Counted from the stretch's first letter, positions 19,390-28,882 are shown. The stretch: 64,000 nucleotides of DNA from UBA11574 sp963752565 (GCA_963752565.1 CAVVZC010000001.1:60961-124960); one strand, 5' to 3'. Notes: generated by a model not told the origin, from the sequence alone. Translations and numbers: made by a program.

Positions 19390-20700
19390 TTAAGTTGGTA
19401 TATCTATCCGATTTAATTTCCAAGTAAATCTCGTCCCCTTACCGACCTCACTCTCAACTTCAAGCCAGCTATTATAGGATTCAAGGATTCTGTGAACGAT
19501 GGAAAGTCCAAGCCCGGTACCGCTTGATTTTGTTGTGAAAAAGGGATCAAAAATTGATTGTATGAGTCTTTTTGTCATTCCACAACCCGTGTCATTAACT
19601 TCGATACATGCATAGTTATGCTTCAAAGGATATGTTTTAACCTTAATAAGGCCTTCACCCTCAATAGCCTCGGCTGCATTTAGAATAATATTCCACATGA
19701 CTTGGCGCAGGTGAACAGGGTCCATTTCAATCCAGATATTGGGGGAAAAATCGCTCGTAATCGAAACTCTGTGGCTGGTATCTTGATTTTTTTCAAAAAG
19801 TTTGATGGTTTCTGCCAAAGCGTTTTCAAGATCTACTCTCTCGATTTTACCGGTCGGTGGTTTTGCGAACAAAAGAAAATTATTCACAAGGGTATTTAAC
19901 CTGTCTGTCTCACGCAGCACGATCTGCATCAGCTTATCATGTTCGGGATCATAGGGAATATCTTTTCTTAAAATCTGGATGGACCCCGCCAGTGACGCCA
20001 GGGGATTCTTGATTTCATGGGTCATGCCGGCCGCCATTTCACCCAGGTAAGCCATCTTTTCCACACGTTCTACACGTTCTTCCATGACTGAAAGCTCTTT
20101 TTTTGTCCTCCTCAGCTGCTCTGACAGTAAACCGCTTAAAAAAGCAACTGCAAAACAAGCCGCCATGGTGATCACAACCTTAAAAAACACAAGGTTCCAG
20201 GCATAGTTGCCAATTGAACTGCTCTCTTTTAAAAAATAAGGATCAATAATACCGTAATATTCCAGGTTGATCAGAATACCGTACTGGATACTGCAAAAAG
20301 CAGCCATGATCATACTCCCTTTTCTAAAAATGATCATGCTCGAATAGATAATGACAACCAGATATAGAAAAGAAAAAATACTTGTGAAACTGCCGGTAAT
20401 AAAAATGACTAATGTTACTAAAAACGTATCGATTCCGATTTGGATATAGGGAAAAAGTAACCTGATTTTTTCAGTACGAAAAATAAAGGCGTAGTAAATT
20501 GAAAGCAGAAATATGATGACGATAAGACCATGAAGAACAATGAAAGATTTGTCCGGGGGAAAAGAATTTTCTTTTAAGTGGACAACAATTGTTGAACCCA
20601 GCAATAATGCAGCAAAAAGGATTCTAAATGACATAAGCCATTTGAGCTTATGATATAAATCTTCTTCAGGCGTTATTGAAGAACTGCTCATAATGTTCAA
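19390..20700 (-). CDS. PilS-like membrane sensor histidine kinase
   Basis: A two-component sensor kinase of 436 residues. The N-terminal 195 residues hold six hydrophobic segments, the architecture of PilS, which senses pilin in the membrane. The kinase part follows: phospho-acceptor histidine in MAAGMTHEIKNPLASLAGSI (near 233), N-box NIILNAAEAIEG, G1 box NDTGCGM, and the F/G2 boxes in DPFFTTKSSGTGLGLSI. It lies directly downstream of pilC, which supports a role in type IV pilus regulation. A pilR regulator is expected next in many genomes but is not found before lysS here. Confidence 0.85.
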   Translation of the reverse strand: MNIMSSSSITPEEDLYHKLKWLMSFRILFAALLLGSTIVVHLKENSFPPDKSFIVLHGLIVIIFLLSIYYAFIFRTEKIRLLFPYIQIGIDTFLVTLVIFITGSFTSIFSFLYLVVIIYSSMIIFRKGSMIMAAFCSIQYGILINLEYYGIIDPYFLKESSSIGNYAWNLVFFKVVITMAACFAVAFLSGLLSEQLRRTKKELSVMEERVERVEKMAYLGEMAAGMTHEIKNPLASLAGSIQILRKDIPYDPEHDKLMQIVLRETDRLNTLVNNFLLFAKPPTGKIERVDLENALAETIKLFEKNQDTSHRVSITSDFSPNIWIEMDPVHLRQVMWNIILNAAEAIEGEGLIKVKTYPLKHNYACIEVNDTGCGMTKRLIQSIFDPFFTTKSSGTGLGLSIVHRILESYNSWLEVESEVGKGTRFTWKLNRIDIPT

Positions 20701-20718
20701 TAGGGGCCTTATGATTTA

Positions 20719-21927
20719 TCAACCCAACGCCGATGCCATTTTGAAAATAGGCAAATACATAGCCACTACCAACCCGCCGATAACCACACCCAAAAATACA
20801 ATCATAAACGGCTCTATCAATGAAGTCAGGTTTTCCACTGCCTGATCGACTTCCTCTTCATAAAATTCAGCAATTTTTGTTAGCATTGCATCAAGGGCGC
20901 CGGTGGATTCGCCGACAGCAATCATCTGGCAAACCATTGACGGAAAGACTCCGCTTTCAGCAAGCGGATCTGACATTGTTCGCCCCTCTGCAATGGCAGA
21001 CCGGGTATCAAACACAGCTTTTTCAATGGTTTTGTTACCTGCTGTTTTGGCAACAATTTCAAGCGCATCTAAAATCGCAACCCCGCTGGAGAGCATTGTC
21101 CCGGTGGTTCGTGTAAATTTGGCAACAGCGGCTTTCCGAATCAAATCCCCGAATAACGGCACTTTTAACAAAAGGTCATCCATTAAGATTTTTCCTTTTT
21201 CGGTTCTATAAAAACGCCGCATTGCGTATATGAATATTATTGTTGCGCCGATAATATAAAAAATATTGGATTTAACAGCCCTGCTCATATTAACGACAAT
21301 TTGGGTGGCCACCGGTAGCGCACTTCCCATACCAGAAAACATTTCCTCAAATACGGGAATAACAAAAACCATGATAATAGCTACGACGACGATGGCGATA
21401 ACAATCGTTACTAAAGGATACGTCATGCCGCCTTTTATTTTGGCTTTAAGCTTTGCAGCTTTCTCCAGGTACGATGACAGCCTTCTCAAAATCATATCCA
21501 ATATACCGCCGGCTTCCCCGGCTGAAATCATATTTACAAAAAGATCATCGAATTGTTTGGGGTACTTTCTCAATGCTTCTGCAAGGGTTTGTCCGCTTTC
21601 AACATTCGCTTTAACGTCTTTGAGCATCTTTTTAAACGTTTTGTTGTCATTCTGGGCATAAAGAATATCAAGGCATTGGATGATAGGTAGTCCAGCATCG
21701 ATCATGGTCGAAAATTGCCGGCAAAAAATTATGATATCTGACCCTTTCACTTTAGGCTGCATAAAAGAGACATTTTCAAAAAGATCCTTTGGCTTCTTTT
21801 TAATTTTGGCAGAGGTTATTTTTCGTCTGGCAAGTTCCGAACGGACAGCATCTTCAGATGGTGCTTCCATTTCGCCTTTTTTGTTCTTATTCTGTCGATC
21901 CTTCCCTTTCCATAAAAAAACCGGCAT
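20719..21927 (-). CDS. pilC: Type IV pilus inner membrane platform protein PilC
   Basis: PilC/GspF family proteins form the inner-membrane platform on which the pilus assembly ATPase acts. The 402-residue length is typical. It has two tandem T2SSF domains (about 70-190 and 270-395), each ending in membrane segments; the family motifs FCRQFSTMIDAGLPIIQCL and FTRTTGTMLSSGVAILDAL mark them. The C-terminus LPIFKMASALG is characteristic. A GGAGG ribosome site precedes the ATG at 21927. No other pilus genes are in the window apart from the PilS-like kinase downstream. Confidence 0.94.
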   Translation of the reverse strand: MPVFLWKGKDRQNKNKKGEMEAPSEDAVRSELARRKITSAKIKKKPKDLFENVSFMQPKVKGSDIIIFCRQFSTMIDAGLPIIQCLDILYAQNDNKTFKKMLKDVKANVESGQTLAEALRKYPKQFDDLFVNMISAGEAGGILDMILRRLSSYLEKAAKLKAKIKGGMTYPLVTIVIAIVVVAIIMVFVIPVFEEMFSGMGSALPVATQIVVNMSRAVKSNIFYIIGATIIFIYAMRRFYRTEKGKILMDDLLLKVPLFGDLIRKAAVAKFTRTTGTMLSSGVAILDALEIVAKTAGNKTIEKAVFDTRSAIAEGRTMSDPLAESGVFPSMVCQMIAVGESTGALDAMLTKIAEFYEEEVDQAVENLTSLIEPFMIVFLGVVIGGLVVAMYLPIFKMASALG

Positions 21928-22198
21928 GATTATTCCTCCTTATATTGGAGACAACACAGGTTGAGAATATGTGGTCTAAATAGTATCATAATCCAATTCA
22001 AACAACAACAGATTTGCAGAATTTATTACTAAATAGGGTATTATACAGCTTGATAAACCCATCCATATGGCATATATTTAATATTCGATATTTTATAACG
22101 AAAACTTTAAATCAATTGTAAAAAAGTTTATGTCGTTCAGAGTATCTTTATCGTTAACCTCACAATATGATAGAGTAAAGGCCTAAAAAGGCGTCATC

Positions 22199-24868
22199 GT
22201 GACACAAACGCAAAAAAATCATTCCAAAGGCCTCACCGTCATCACGACACACATCAACGCCGACTTTGATGCTTTGGCTTCAATGCTTGCAGCACAGAAA
22301 TTGTATCCTGATTCCATGGCGGTTTTTCCCGGTTCCCAGGAAAAGAATTTAAGGAATTTCTTTATAAATTCAATGGTTTATCTTTTTAATATGGCTGATA
22401 TCAAAGATATCGATTTGGATAGCGTCAAAAAGTTGGTCCTGGTAGATACCCGGCAGGCAAGTCGTATCGGAAAACTTTCAGCTGTACTGGATCGACCGGA
22501 TGTTGATATTCATATCTATGATCACCATCCCCCGATGAATAACGACATTAAGGGGCATTACGAGGTTTGTAGTTTAACCGGCGCCACGGTTACAATTCTT
22601 ACAGAAATCTTAAAAGAAAAAAAGATCGAAATTTCATCTGATGAGGCAACGATCTTGTGTCTTGGCATATATGAGGACACGGGCTCCTTCACTTTTCCGA
22701 GCACAACAGAAAAAGATTTTACAGCCGCTGCTTTTTTACTATCAAAGGGCGCCAACTTAAATGTTGTTTCTAACCTGATTTCAAGGGAGATAAGCCCTGA
22801 ACAGGTGGGACTTCTTAATGACATGATTCAAGCCTCAACCCGTTATAATATTGATAGTATCGAAATTGTAATTACAAGTGTATCGACGGACAATTATGTG
22901 TCCGATTTCGCCTTTTTGGTCCACAAAATGGTTAAAATGGAAAACCTTGATGCAATATTTGCCATCGCCCGCATGGGAGATAAAATGTATATCGTCGCCC
23001 GAAGCAGAATACCGGAAGTCGATGTTGGCGCTATTGTCACTCCTCTGGGCGGTGGAGGGCATACATTTGCAGCAGCCGCAACGATCAAAGGCAAGACTTT
23101 GGTTCAAATTGAGAACGAGCTGAGAGAAATCCTTTACAGTAAAATCAAATCTCGTAGTCGGGCAAAAGACCTTATGTCATCGCCAGCTATCACGGTCGAT
23201 GAAAACGTTTCCTGTAAAGACGCCGGAAACCTTCTTACCCGTTATAACATCAATGCACTTTTGGTTACCCAGAAAAATAATGGCAAAGAAAATCTTCAGG
23301 GGTTTATAACCCGACAGATTATCGAAAAGGCCATGTATCACGGGTTGGATCACATCCCCTTAAAGGAGTATATGACAACCGAAATGGCATCTGTTGAATC
23401 CGATTCCGAGCTAGCCGAAATACAGGAAAAAATTATCGAAAATAAGCAGCGCATCCTCCCTGTTATCGAAAAAGATATCATTTCAGGTGTGATTACCCGA
23501 ACCGATCTGCTCAATATTCTGGTGCGGCAATCCAGGCACACGGATTCAGATTCACCTGATTTGTTGAAGGAACACGTCCATGCAAGAACCAGAAACATCC
23601 TCAAGTTTATGAAAGAACGTCTTTCACCGCGAATTATTGATATCCTTAAAACCATCGGAGAAAAAGCTGAGGAAATCGATTGTGGCGCTTATGTTGTCGG
23701 CGGATTCGTGCGCGACCTGTATTTGTATCGGAATAATGAAGACATCGATATTGTCATTGAAGGAGACGGTATCAAATTTGCGAAAAAATATGCGAAAATC
23801 GTAGGTGCCCGTATCCATTCCCACGCAAAATTCGGTACTGCTGTAATTATATTCCCGGACGGTTTTAAAATCGATATAGCTTCCGCCAGAATGGAATATT
23901 ACAAATTCCCGGCAGCGCTTCCTACAGTTGAAATGAGTTCAATAAAATTAGACCTTTATCGGCGAGACTTCACCATAAATACACTGGCAATCCAGCTTAA
24001 CCCCGATAGGTTCGGCCTGCTAATCGATTTTTTTTCGGCCCAGAAAGATCTTAAAGAAAAAATCATCAGAGTTTTGCACAATTTAAGTTTTGTTGAAGAT
24101 CCAACCCGGGTTTTCCGTGCTATCAGGTTCGAGCAGCGTTTCGGCTTTTCAATCGGAAAACTGACTTCAAGATTGATCGAAAATGCTGTAAAAATGGATT
24201 TTTTCAAACGGCTCAGCGGAAGAAGGGTATTTTCCGAACTGCGTCTGATTCTGGAAGAAGAAAATCCTTTATCCGCCATTTCAAGGATGAATGAATATCA
24301 TCTCTTTCATGTTGTTCACCCTTCCATAATATTGAATAATGATTTGATATTATTATTCAATTCGGTTAAAAAGGTGTTATCTTGGCACGATTTGCTTTTT
24401 CTTGAAGAACCCTATATGAAATGGGCCGTCTACTTTTTGGCTTTGTTAAGATCCTGCGACAAAGAGACCATCAATGAAATCTGTAAGCGGTTTGAAATCG
24501 CGCCGAGACATAGGAGCATCTTTTGCAAGGAACGCTTCGAGGCGGACAGGTTCATCTCATGGATGGAACGAAATCTTCCCGTAAAAAACAGTACCATTTA
24601 CAGAGGAATTTCCGTTTTCAAGATCGAGCTGATTCTCTATATGATGGCAGCAACGAAAAACGAAGCGCTAAAACGATCCATCTCCAATTACTTTACACAG
24701 ATCAGGCACATCGAGACGTCGATAAAAGGGAAAGATCTGAAAAAACTCGGCCTCGAACCCGGTCCGATTTACCGTGAAATCCTGGAGGCTGTCCTTGATG
24801 GCAAATTAAATGGTCGTATTAAAACACGTAGTGAAGAACTTGCCTTTGTAAAAGATTATGTTCAGTAA
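22199..24868 (+). CDS. DHH phosphoesterase - CBS pair - poly(A)/CCA polymerase fusion
   Basis: An 889-residue three-part protein starting at GTG. Residues 1-320 form a DHH/DHHA1 phosphoesterase (NADFDALASM, DTRQ, DHHPP, and GGGGHTFAAAA). Residues 320-440 hold two CBS domains (ligand-binding, often adenylate). From about 465 it is a class II poly(A)/CCA-adding nucleotidyltransferase, with GGFVRDLYL and the metal-binding DIDIVIEGDG, then RRDFTINTLA and the RNA-binding FEDPTRVFRAIRFEQRF-type region. This fusion is known in deltaproteobacteria and is usually called an A-adding enzyme. Which nucleotides it adds cannot be read off. It overlaps the next gene by 11 bp. Confidence 0.92.
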   Translation: MTQTQKNHSKGLTVITTHINADFDALASMLAAQKLYPDSMAVFPGSQEKNLRNFFINSMVYLFNMADIKDIDLDSVKKLVLVDTRQASRIGKLSAVLDRPDVDIHIYDHHPPMNNDIKGHYEVCSLTGATVTILTEILKEKKIEISSDEATILCLGIYEDTGSFTFPSTTEKDFTAAAFLLSKGANLNVVSNLISREISPEQVGLLNDMIQASTRYNIDSIEIVITSVSTDNYVSDFAFLVHKMVKMENLDAIFAIARMGDKMYIVARSRIPEVDVGAIVTPLGGGGHTFAAAATIKGKTLVQIENELREILYSKIKSRSRAKDLMSSPAITVDENVSCKDAGNLLTRYNINALLVTQKNNGKENLQGFITRQIIEKAMYHGLDHIPLKEYMTTEMASVESDSELAEIQEKIIENKQRILPVIEKDIISGVITRTDLLNILVRQSRHTDSDSPDLLKEHVHARTRNILKFMKERLSPRIIDILKTIGEKAEEIDCGAYVVGGFVRDLYLYRNNEDIDIVIEGDGIKFAKKYAKIVGARIHSHAKFGTAVIIFPDGFKIDIASARMEYYKFPAALPTVEMSSIKLDLYRRDFTINTLAIQLNPDRFGLLIDFFSAQKDLKEKIIRVLHNLSFVEDPTRVFRAIRFEQRFGFSIGKLTSRLIENAVKMDFFKRLSGRRVFSELRLILEEENPLSAISRMNEYHLFHVVHPSIILNNDLILLFNSVKKVLSWHDLLFLEEPYMKWAVYFLALLRSCDKETINEICKRFEIAPRHRSIFCKERFEADRFISWMERNLPVKNSTIYRGISVFKIELILYMMAATKNEALKRSISNYFTQIRHIETSIKGKDLKKLGLEPGPIYREILEAVLDGKLNGRIKTRSEELAFVKDYVQ

Positions 24869-25520
24869 TATAAACCTGAATCAGATTGTTGTGATGATCG
24901 TTCCGCTTTTATTCTCCGTTACCATACATGAGGTTGCGCACGGATATATCGCTTTACGAAGGGGAGATCATACTGCACAAAAAGCCGGAAGATTGACGCT
25001 TAACCCCATTAAACATCTGGATTTCTTTGGATCGTTGCTCCTGCCACTTATGTTAAAATTGACCGGTTCACCGGTAATATTTGGTTATGCCAAACCCGTG
25101 CCGGTCAATTTTTCTAATCTTAGGGATGTTCGAAAAAGTACAATCTATGTTGCCTCGGCTGGAGTTTTGGCCAATTTTATACTCGCGTTTTTATCGGGGA
25201 TTCTCTTTCAGATTCTGACCCATTATAAATTGTTATGGCAAACATCCATTTTCAACCCCTTTATTATGGACCTCTATTCCATGCTCTTTTACAGTGTGGT
25301 GATTAATTTGGTCCTTGCCATATTTAACCTGATTCCCATACCTCCCCTTGATGGAAGCAAAATACTTGCCATGTGTCTGCCTGCGCCATTAAGAATCCAA
25401 TTTGCCCGTTTGGAACGATTCGGCATGATCATCATTATTTTCTTGCTTCTAACAAATCTTCTGGATAAATTACTGTCATTTTTTTTGATCCCGATGTTCA
25501 ATATTTTTCTGGGAAGATAG
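24858..25520 (+). CDS. Site-2 protease family (M50) membrane metalloprotease
   Basis: A 220-residue membrane zinc protease of the small M50 family. The zinc site HEVAH lies in SVTIHEVAHGYIALRRGD at about residue 25, and the second metal-ligand motif is NLIPIPPLDGSKI near residue 160. Five or so hydrophobic segments fill the rest. The start overlaps the end of the preceding fusion gene. The conserved run of this gene followed by trpS, scpA and scpB is common in the Desulfobacterota. The substrate is unknown. Confidence 0.9.
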   Translation: MFSNINLNQIVVMIVPLLFSVTIHEVAHGYIALRRGDHTAQKAGRLTLNPIKHLDFFGSLLLPLMLKLTGSPVIFGYAKPVPVNFSNLRDVRKSTIYVASAGVLANFILAFLSGILFQILTHYKLLWQTSIFNPFIMDLYSMLFYSVVINLVLAIFNLIPIPPLDGSKILAMCLPAPLRIQFARLERFGMIIIIFLLLTNLLDKLLSFFLIPMFNIFLGR

Positions 25521-25534
25521 TGAAAATCGAGTTG

Positions 25535-25564
25535 ATCGTCAAACGATTGATGATTGACGATTTT
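25535..25564 (+). terminator. Possible rho-independent terminator after the M50 protease gene
   Basis: ATCGTCAA at 25535-25542 pairs with TTGACGAT at 25554-25561, giving an 8-bp stem with an 11-base loop followed by only four T residues. It lies 14 bp after the stop codon. The stem is A/T-rich, so it is at best a weak terminator. Confidence 0.4.
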
Positions 25565-25621
25565 CAATTGAAGATTATCGGAACGAAGCGTAGGTCCCGA
25601 TATATCGGGGAATAGAAGCGG

Positions 25622-25822
25622 AATGGATGATCCTTTTTTAAATCGGGGGCTGTTTGAGTGGCTTAGGGATCGTTGGAAAGAACAGGCGCATACCTAAATC
25701 GCATCTTTAAAAGGATCTGCAGATTGTATAGCGAACCTATTGATTCTTCAAAAATTGGTCCCTGTTCTTTCTTTACGAGCCCTTGCCACGAGTTCACGCG
25801 GTTTAAAAAAAGATTATCCATG
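25622..25822 (+). repeat. ~200-bp palindromic intergenic element, copy A
   Basis: The element is an imperfect inverted repeat along its whole length. GGATGATCCTTTTTTAAATC at the left (25626) matches the reverse complement of GGTTTAAAAAAAGATTATCC at the right (25800). Inside, GTGGCTTAGGGATCG pairs with CGAGCCCTTGCCAC, and GAAAGAACAGG with CCTGTTCTTTC. The same arrangement occurs at 42.3 and 45.9 kb with compensating base changes. It lies between the M50 protease and trpS genes and has no coding capacity. Confidence 0.7.
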
Positions 25823-25955
25823 TAGCGACTTTTTAGAAAAACACCCCGAGGGCTCATTCAAATAAAATTAGATAAGGCTTCAACAAAAAAAGGGGTGCGA
25901 AACTCGAGATACAATGTTAAAGAGACACTTAAATCTGTGGCAGAGGAGATTTTAA

Positions 25956-26942
25956 ATGACAGGGAAAAAAAGGATATTAAGCGGAATGCGTCCTACGGGA
26001 CCACTTCACCTTGGCAATCTGCATGGCGCACTTGCTAACTGGGTAAACATGCAAGAAAAGTATGACTGCTTTTTTTTCATCGCCGACTGGCATGCCCTAA
26101 CCAGTGATTATGAAGATACCGGACATATCTCAGAATATGTCCGAAATATGTTAATAGACTGGCTGAGTGCAGGTCTTTTGCCGGATAAAAGCACACTTTT
26201 TATCCAATCACGTATCAAGGAACATGCTGAACTGTTTTTAGTCCTTTCCATGATAACACCGGTTCCGTGGCTGGAGCGAAACCCCACTTATAAAGATCAG
26301 ATTGTTCAACTCAGCAACAAGGATCTTTCCACTTTTGGTTTCCTTGGCTACCCGGTGCTCCAGGCTGCAGACATTATTATGTATAAGGCCTATGGTGTCC
26401 CTGTTGGTGTTGATCAGGTGCCACACGTCGAAATCACACGCGAAATCGCAAGGAGGTTCAACCATTTTTACGGTGAAGTATTTCCGGAACCTGAATCGAT
26501 TCTCACCCAAACTCCCAAAATACACGGCATCGACCGACGTAAAATGAGTAAAAGTTATAATAATGCCATTTTTTTATCAGACAGTCCCGACGAAATTGCC
26601 GCCAAAGTTGCCAAAATGCTGACAGATCCCCAGCGTGCCAGAAAAAGCGATCCCGGCGATCCTGATGTATGTAATGTTTTTGCGTTTCATAAGCTTTACA
26701 GCGACAACCAAACCGTCGAAAGAATAAACCGAGAATGCCGAACCGCTGAAATCGGGTGTGTCGAATGCAAACAGATCATGGCCCGGTATCTGATTAACGC
26801 CCTTGAACCCATGCGTGAAAAGAGAGCATATTATGAAGCACGACCACATCTTGTTGACGACATTATTGAGGATGGATGCGAGAAAGCCCGACTGGTCGCC
26901 CGGCAAACCATGGTAGAAGTCAAAGCAGCCATAAAAATATAA
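25956..26942 (+). CDS. trpS: Tryptophanyl-tRNA synthetase
   Basis: TrpS charges tRNA-Trp. The 328-residue class I synthetase begins MTGKKRILSGMRPTGPLHLG; the HIGH-equivalent motif is PLHLGNLHG and the KMSKS loop is DRRKMSKSYNNAI near residue 195. The tryptophan-binding region GVDQVPHVEITREIARRFN is intact. The start has a GGAG-like site (GAGGAG) upstream. It is followed two bases later by scpA, so the two are likely in one transcript. Confidence 0.96.
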   Translation: MTGKKRILSGMRPTGPLHLGNLHGALANWVNMQEKYDCFFFIADWHALTSDYEDTGHISEYVRNMLIDWLSAGLLPDKSTLFIQSRIKEHAELFLVLSMITPVPWLERNPTYKDQIVQLSNKDLSTFGFLGYPVLQAADIIMYKAYGVPVGVDQVPHVEITREIARRFNHFYGEVFPEPESILTQTPKIHGIDRRKMSKSYNNAIFLSDSPDEIAAKVAKMLTDPQRARKSDPGDPDVCNVFAFHKLYSDNQTVERINRECRTAEIGCVECKQIMARYLINALEPMREKRAYYEARPHLVDDIIEDGCEKARLVARQTMVEVKAAIKI

Positions 26943-26944
26943 AA

Positions 26945-27661
26945 ATGCAAGAGGATATCTATAAGGTACAAATTAATGACATTTTCGAAGGTCCAATGGA
27001 TCTATTGGTACATTTGATTAAAAAACATGAAATGGACATTTATGATATCCCCATTGCACAGATAACAGAACAGTATCTCGAATACCTTCAGTGGATGAAA
27101 GCCATAAACATAGACGTTGCCGGTGACTTCATCTTAATTGCATCTACTTTGACGAAAATTAAATCTAGAATGCTCCTCCCGGTTCATGAAGAAGAAACTG
27201 ACGATGAAGATCCTCGACTGGAGATTGTCAAGCCACTTGAAGAATACCTCCAAATGAAGTCAGCAGCCAATGAGCTGATCGCAAGGAATCTATTGGGAGA
27301 AGATACTTTTGTCAGAAATCCGAACCAGGAAAATCATTCGATTGATCAAGACGGCGAAATCATAAAGGTCGGTCTGTTTGAACTTATCGATGCGTTTCAA
27401 ACAATACTTGAAAAGATATCTGAACATCGCGGTGTAGATATTATTACCGCAGATACGGTTTCGGTTAGGGACAGAATCGTTCAAATCGTAGAAATTTTCG
27501 AAACCCGGAAATCGGTAACGTTTAATGAGCTTTTTCCAATGAATATCGATAAAAGTGAGGTTGTCGTTACATTTCTTGCAATTCTTGAAATGGTCAGGCT
27601 CTCATTGATCAATATTGTCCAAAATACTCAAACTGGCATTATCAGACTTTTTTACTTGTAA
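26945..27661 (+). CDS. scpA: Segregation and condensation protein A
   Basis: ScpA is the kleisin that bridges the SMC ATPase heads in the chromosome condensation complex. The ATG at 26945 (MQEDIYKVQINDIFEGPMDL) is the family start; the open frame extends further upstream inside trpS, but that stretch is not family-like. The motif FEGPMDLLVHLIKKHEMDIY is a ScpA hallmark and ILIASTLTKIKSRMLLP near residue 75 is the second. 238 residues is normal. It abuts scpB: the scpA stop TAA and the scpB ATG share a base. Confidence 0.95.
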   Translation: MQEDIYKVQINDIFEGPMDLLVHLIKKHEMDIYDIPIAQITEQYLEYLQWMKAINIDVAGDFILIASTLTKIKSRMLLPVHEEETDDEDPRLEIVKPLEEYLQMKSAANELIARNLLGEDTFVRNPNQENHSIDQDGEIIKVGLFELIDAFQTILEKISEHRGVDIITADTVSVRDRIVQIVEIFETRKSVTFNELFPMNIDKSEVVVTFLAILEMVRLSLINIVQNTQTGIIRLFYL

Positions 27662-28203
27662 TGGAAGATATAAAAAACATTATCGAAAGCCTCCTTCTGG
27701 TGGCCGAGGAACCGCTTAAAATCGATCGTATCAAGGACATCCTCGTTCTGGCTGGGAAAAAAGAGATTCAAAACGCACTTACCGAACTGTCATCTGAATA
27801 TGAAAATCGAAAAGGGGGATTCTTTTTACGCGAAGTTGCCGGTGGTTATCAGATCCGTACCCGTCCGGAATATAGAGAATGGATTAAACGGCTTATTCAA
27901 CCCAAACCGTTGCGTCTTAGCAAACCCGCCCTTGAGACACTATCCATTATCGCATATAAACAACCTATAATTCGTAGTGATATAGAACACATTCGGGGCG
28001 TCAATTGCGGAGGGATTCTTCGCATGCTTCTTGAGAGAAAATTGGTGCGGATTTTGGGGAGAAAGACGATTCCAGGCAGGCCGCATATTTATGCAACCAC
28101 AAAACAATTTCTTGAGGTATTCGATCTAAAAAATCTTGAGGACCTTCCAACACCAAAAGAAATTTCAGAACTCAGCGATGCGGCATCAGAAAACATGGAA
28201 TAA
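27661..28203 (+). CDS. scpB: Segregation and condensation protein B
   Basis: ScpB is the winged-helix partner of ScpA in the SMC condensin complex. The 180-residue protein begins EDIKNIIESLLLVAEEPLKI and has the diagnostic core TLSIIAYKQPIIRSDIEHIRG (near 95) followed by LLERKLVRILGRKTIPGRP, the second winged helix. It overlaps scpA by one base (TAATG arrangement), so translation is coupled. Confidence 0.95.
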   Translation: MEDIKNIIESLLLVAEEPLKIDRIKDILVLAGKKEIQNALTELSSEYENRKGGFFLREVAGGYQIRTRPEYREWIKRLIQPKPLRLSKPALETLSIIAYKQPIIRSDIEHIRGVNCGGILRMLLERKLVRILGRKTIPGRPHIYATTKQFLEVFDLKNLEDLPTPKEISELSDAASENME

Positions 28204-28232
28204 GATGTTGTTTTAGATATGTTAAAAAGTGC

Positions 28233-28261
28233 TTGACTTAAAATTTATTAATACCTATATA
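28233..28261 (+). promoter_or_regulatory. Sigma-70-type promoter for the HU/tRNA-Val unit
   Basis: TTGACT at 28233-28238 and TATATA at 28256-28261 are separated by exactly 17 bases. Transcription from here would start near 28268 and give a leader of about 245 bases before the HU gene. It sits just after the scpB stop, where a promoter for the next plus-strand unit is expected. Confidence 0.55.
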
Positions 28262-28318
28262 AATAATGAATACCCTTCAGTGACCTGAAACAACGCTTAT
28301 TAGTGCCCCTCCATAAAT

Positions 28319-28432
28319 GAGGATTTTTGTTCAAGATCAAGGCATGCGAAAAAAAATAACCGCCCCGACGTAAAATCTATCGGGCCAAGCAGGCATATAG
28401 TTGATATTCAGAGGATTATTTTTTGAGCATAA
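28319..28432 (+). other. Structured leader/repeat element upstream of HU
   Basis: A nested inverted repeat. GCATGCGAAAAAAAATAACC (28343) resembles the reverse complement of GGATTATTTTTTGAGCAT (28413-28430), and between them CCCGA and TCGGG (28365-28369 and 28380-28384) form a short inner stem. It falls within the predicted 245-base leader. Two GAGGATT-initiated half-units flank it. It could be a dispersed intergenic repeat or a structured leader; no known riboswitch was recognised. Confidence 0.4.
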
Positions 28433-28514
28433 CACAGAGATTAGGCAAAAAGACCATTTATGGGTGGAGACTAACGAATATGGCTCAACGATCTATTCTT
28501 ATTAAGGAGTCGTT

Positions 28515-28793
28515 ATGAACCGATCCGATTTAATTAATGCCCTAAAAGATAAAGTGGCGCTTAGTAGAAAAGATGCTGGAAAAGTTGTCGATACGTTTTT
28601 CGATGCATTAAAAGAAACACTTGCAAAAGGTGAACGGGTTGAAATCAGAGGCTTTGGCAGTTTTTCGGTAAAATATTACAAGCCATACACTGGACGAAAC
28701 CCAAAAACCGGCACTCAGATTCATGTCACTTCTAAAAAATTACCCTTTTTTAAGGTCGGCAAAGAATTAAAGGAAAATGTAGACAAGCCATAA
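28515..28793 (+). CDS. HU/IHF family DNA-binding protein
   Basis: A 92-residue nucleoid protein that bends DNA as a dimer. It begins MNRSDLINALKDKVALSRKD and has the family signature GFGSFSVKYYKPYTGRNPKTG (residues 47-67), including the RNP intercalating arm. An AAGGAG ribosome site lies eight bases upstream of the ATG. The sequence fits HU or IHF-alpha; the two cannot be separated by eye. The stop codon is 5 bp before tRNA-Val, so the two are probably one transcript. Confidence 0.9.
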   Translation: MNRSDLINALKDKVALSRKDAGKVVDTFFDALKETLAKGERVEIRGFGSFSVKYYKPYTGRNPKTGTQIHVTSKKLPFFKVGKELKENVDKP

Positions 28794-28798
28794 GTAAC

Positions 28799-28873
28799 GG
28801 GCGGTTAACTCAGAGGGAGAGTGCTACCTTCACACGGTAGAAGTCACTGGTTCAATCCCAGTACCGCCTACCA
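28799..28873 (+). tRNA. tRNA-Val (anticodon CAC)
   Basis: The acceptor stem GGGCGGT pairs with ACCGCCT (the first pair G-U), and CCA is encoded at 28871-28873 after discriminator A. The anticodon stem CTACC/GGTAG encloses TTCACAC, giving anticodon CAC, which reads GUG valine codons. The T-arm CACTGGTTCAATCCCAGT is canonical. It lies 5 bp after the HU stop and 9 bp before a terminator. Confidence 0.93.
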
Positions 28874-28882
28874 GTGATATTA

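Noticed and set aside
22558..24279. Several minus-strand frames opposite the DHH-CBS-polymerase gene
   Set aside because: Shadow frames of a well-supported plus-strand gene.
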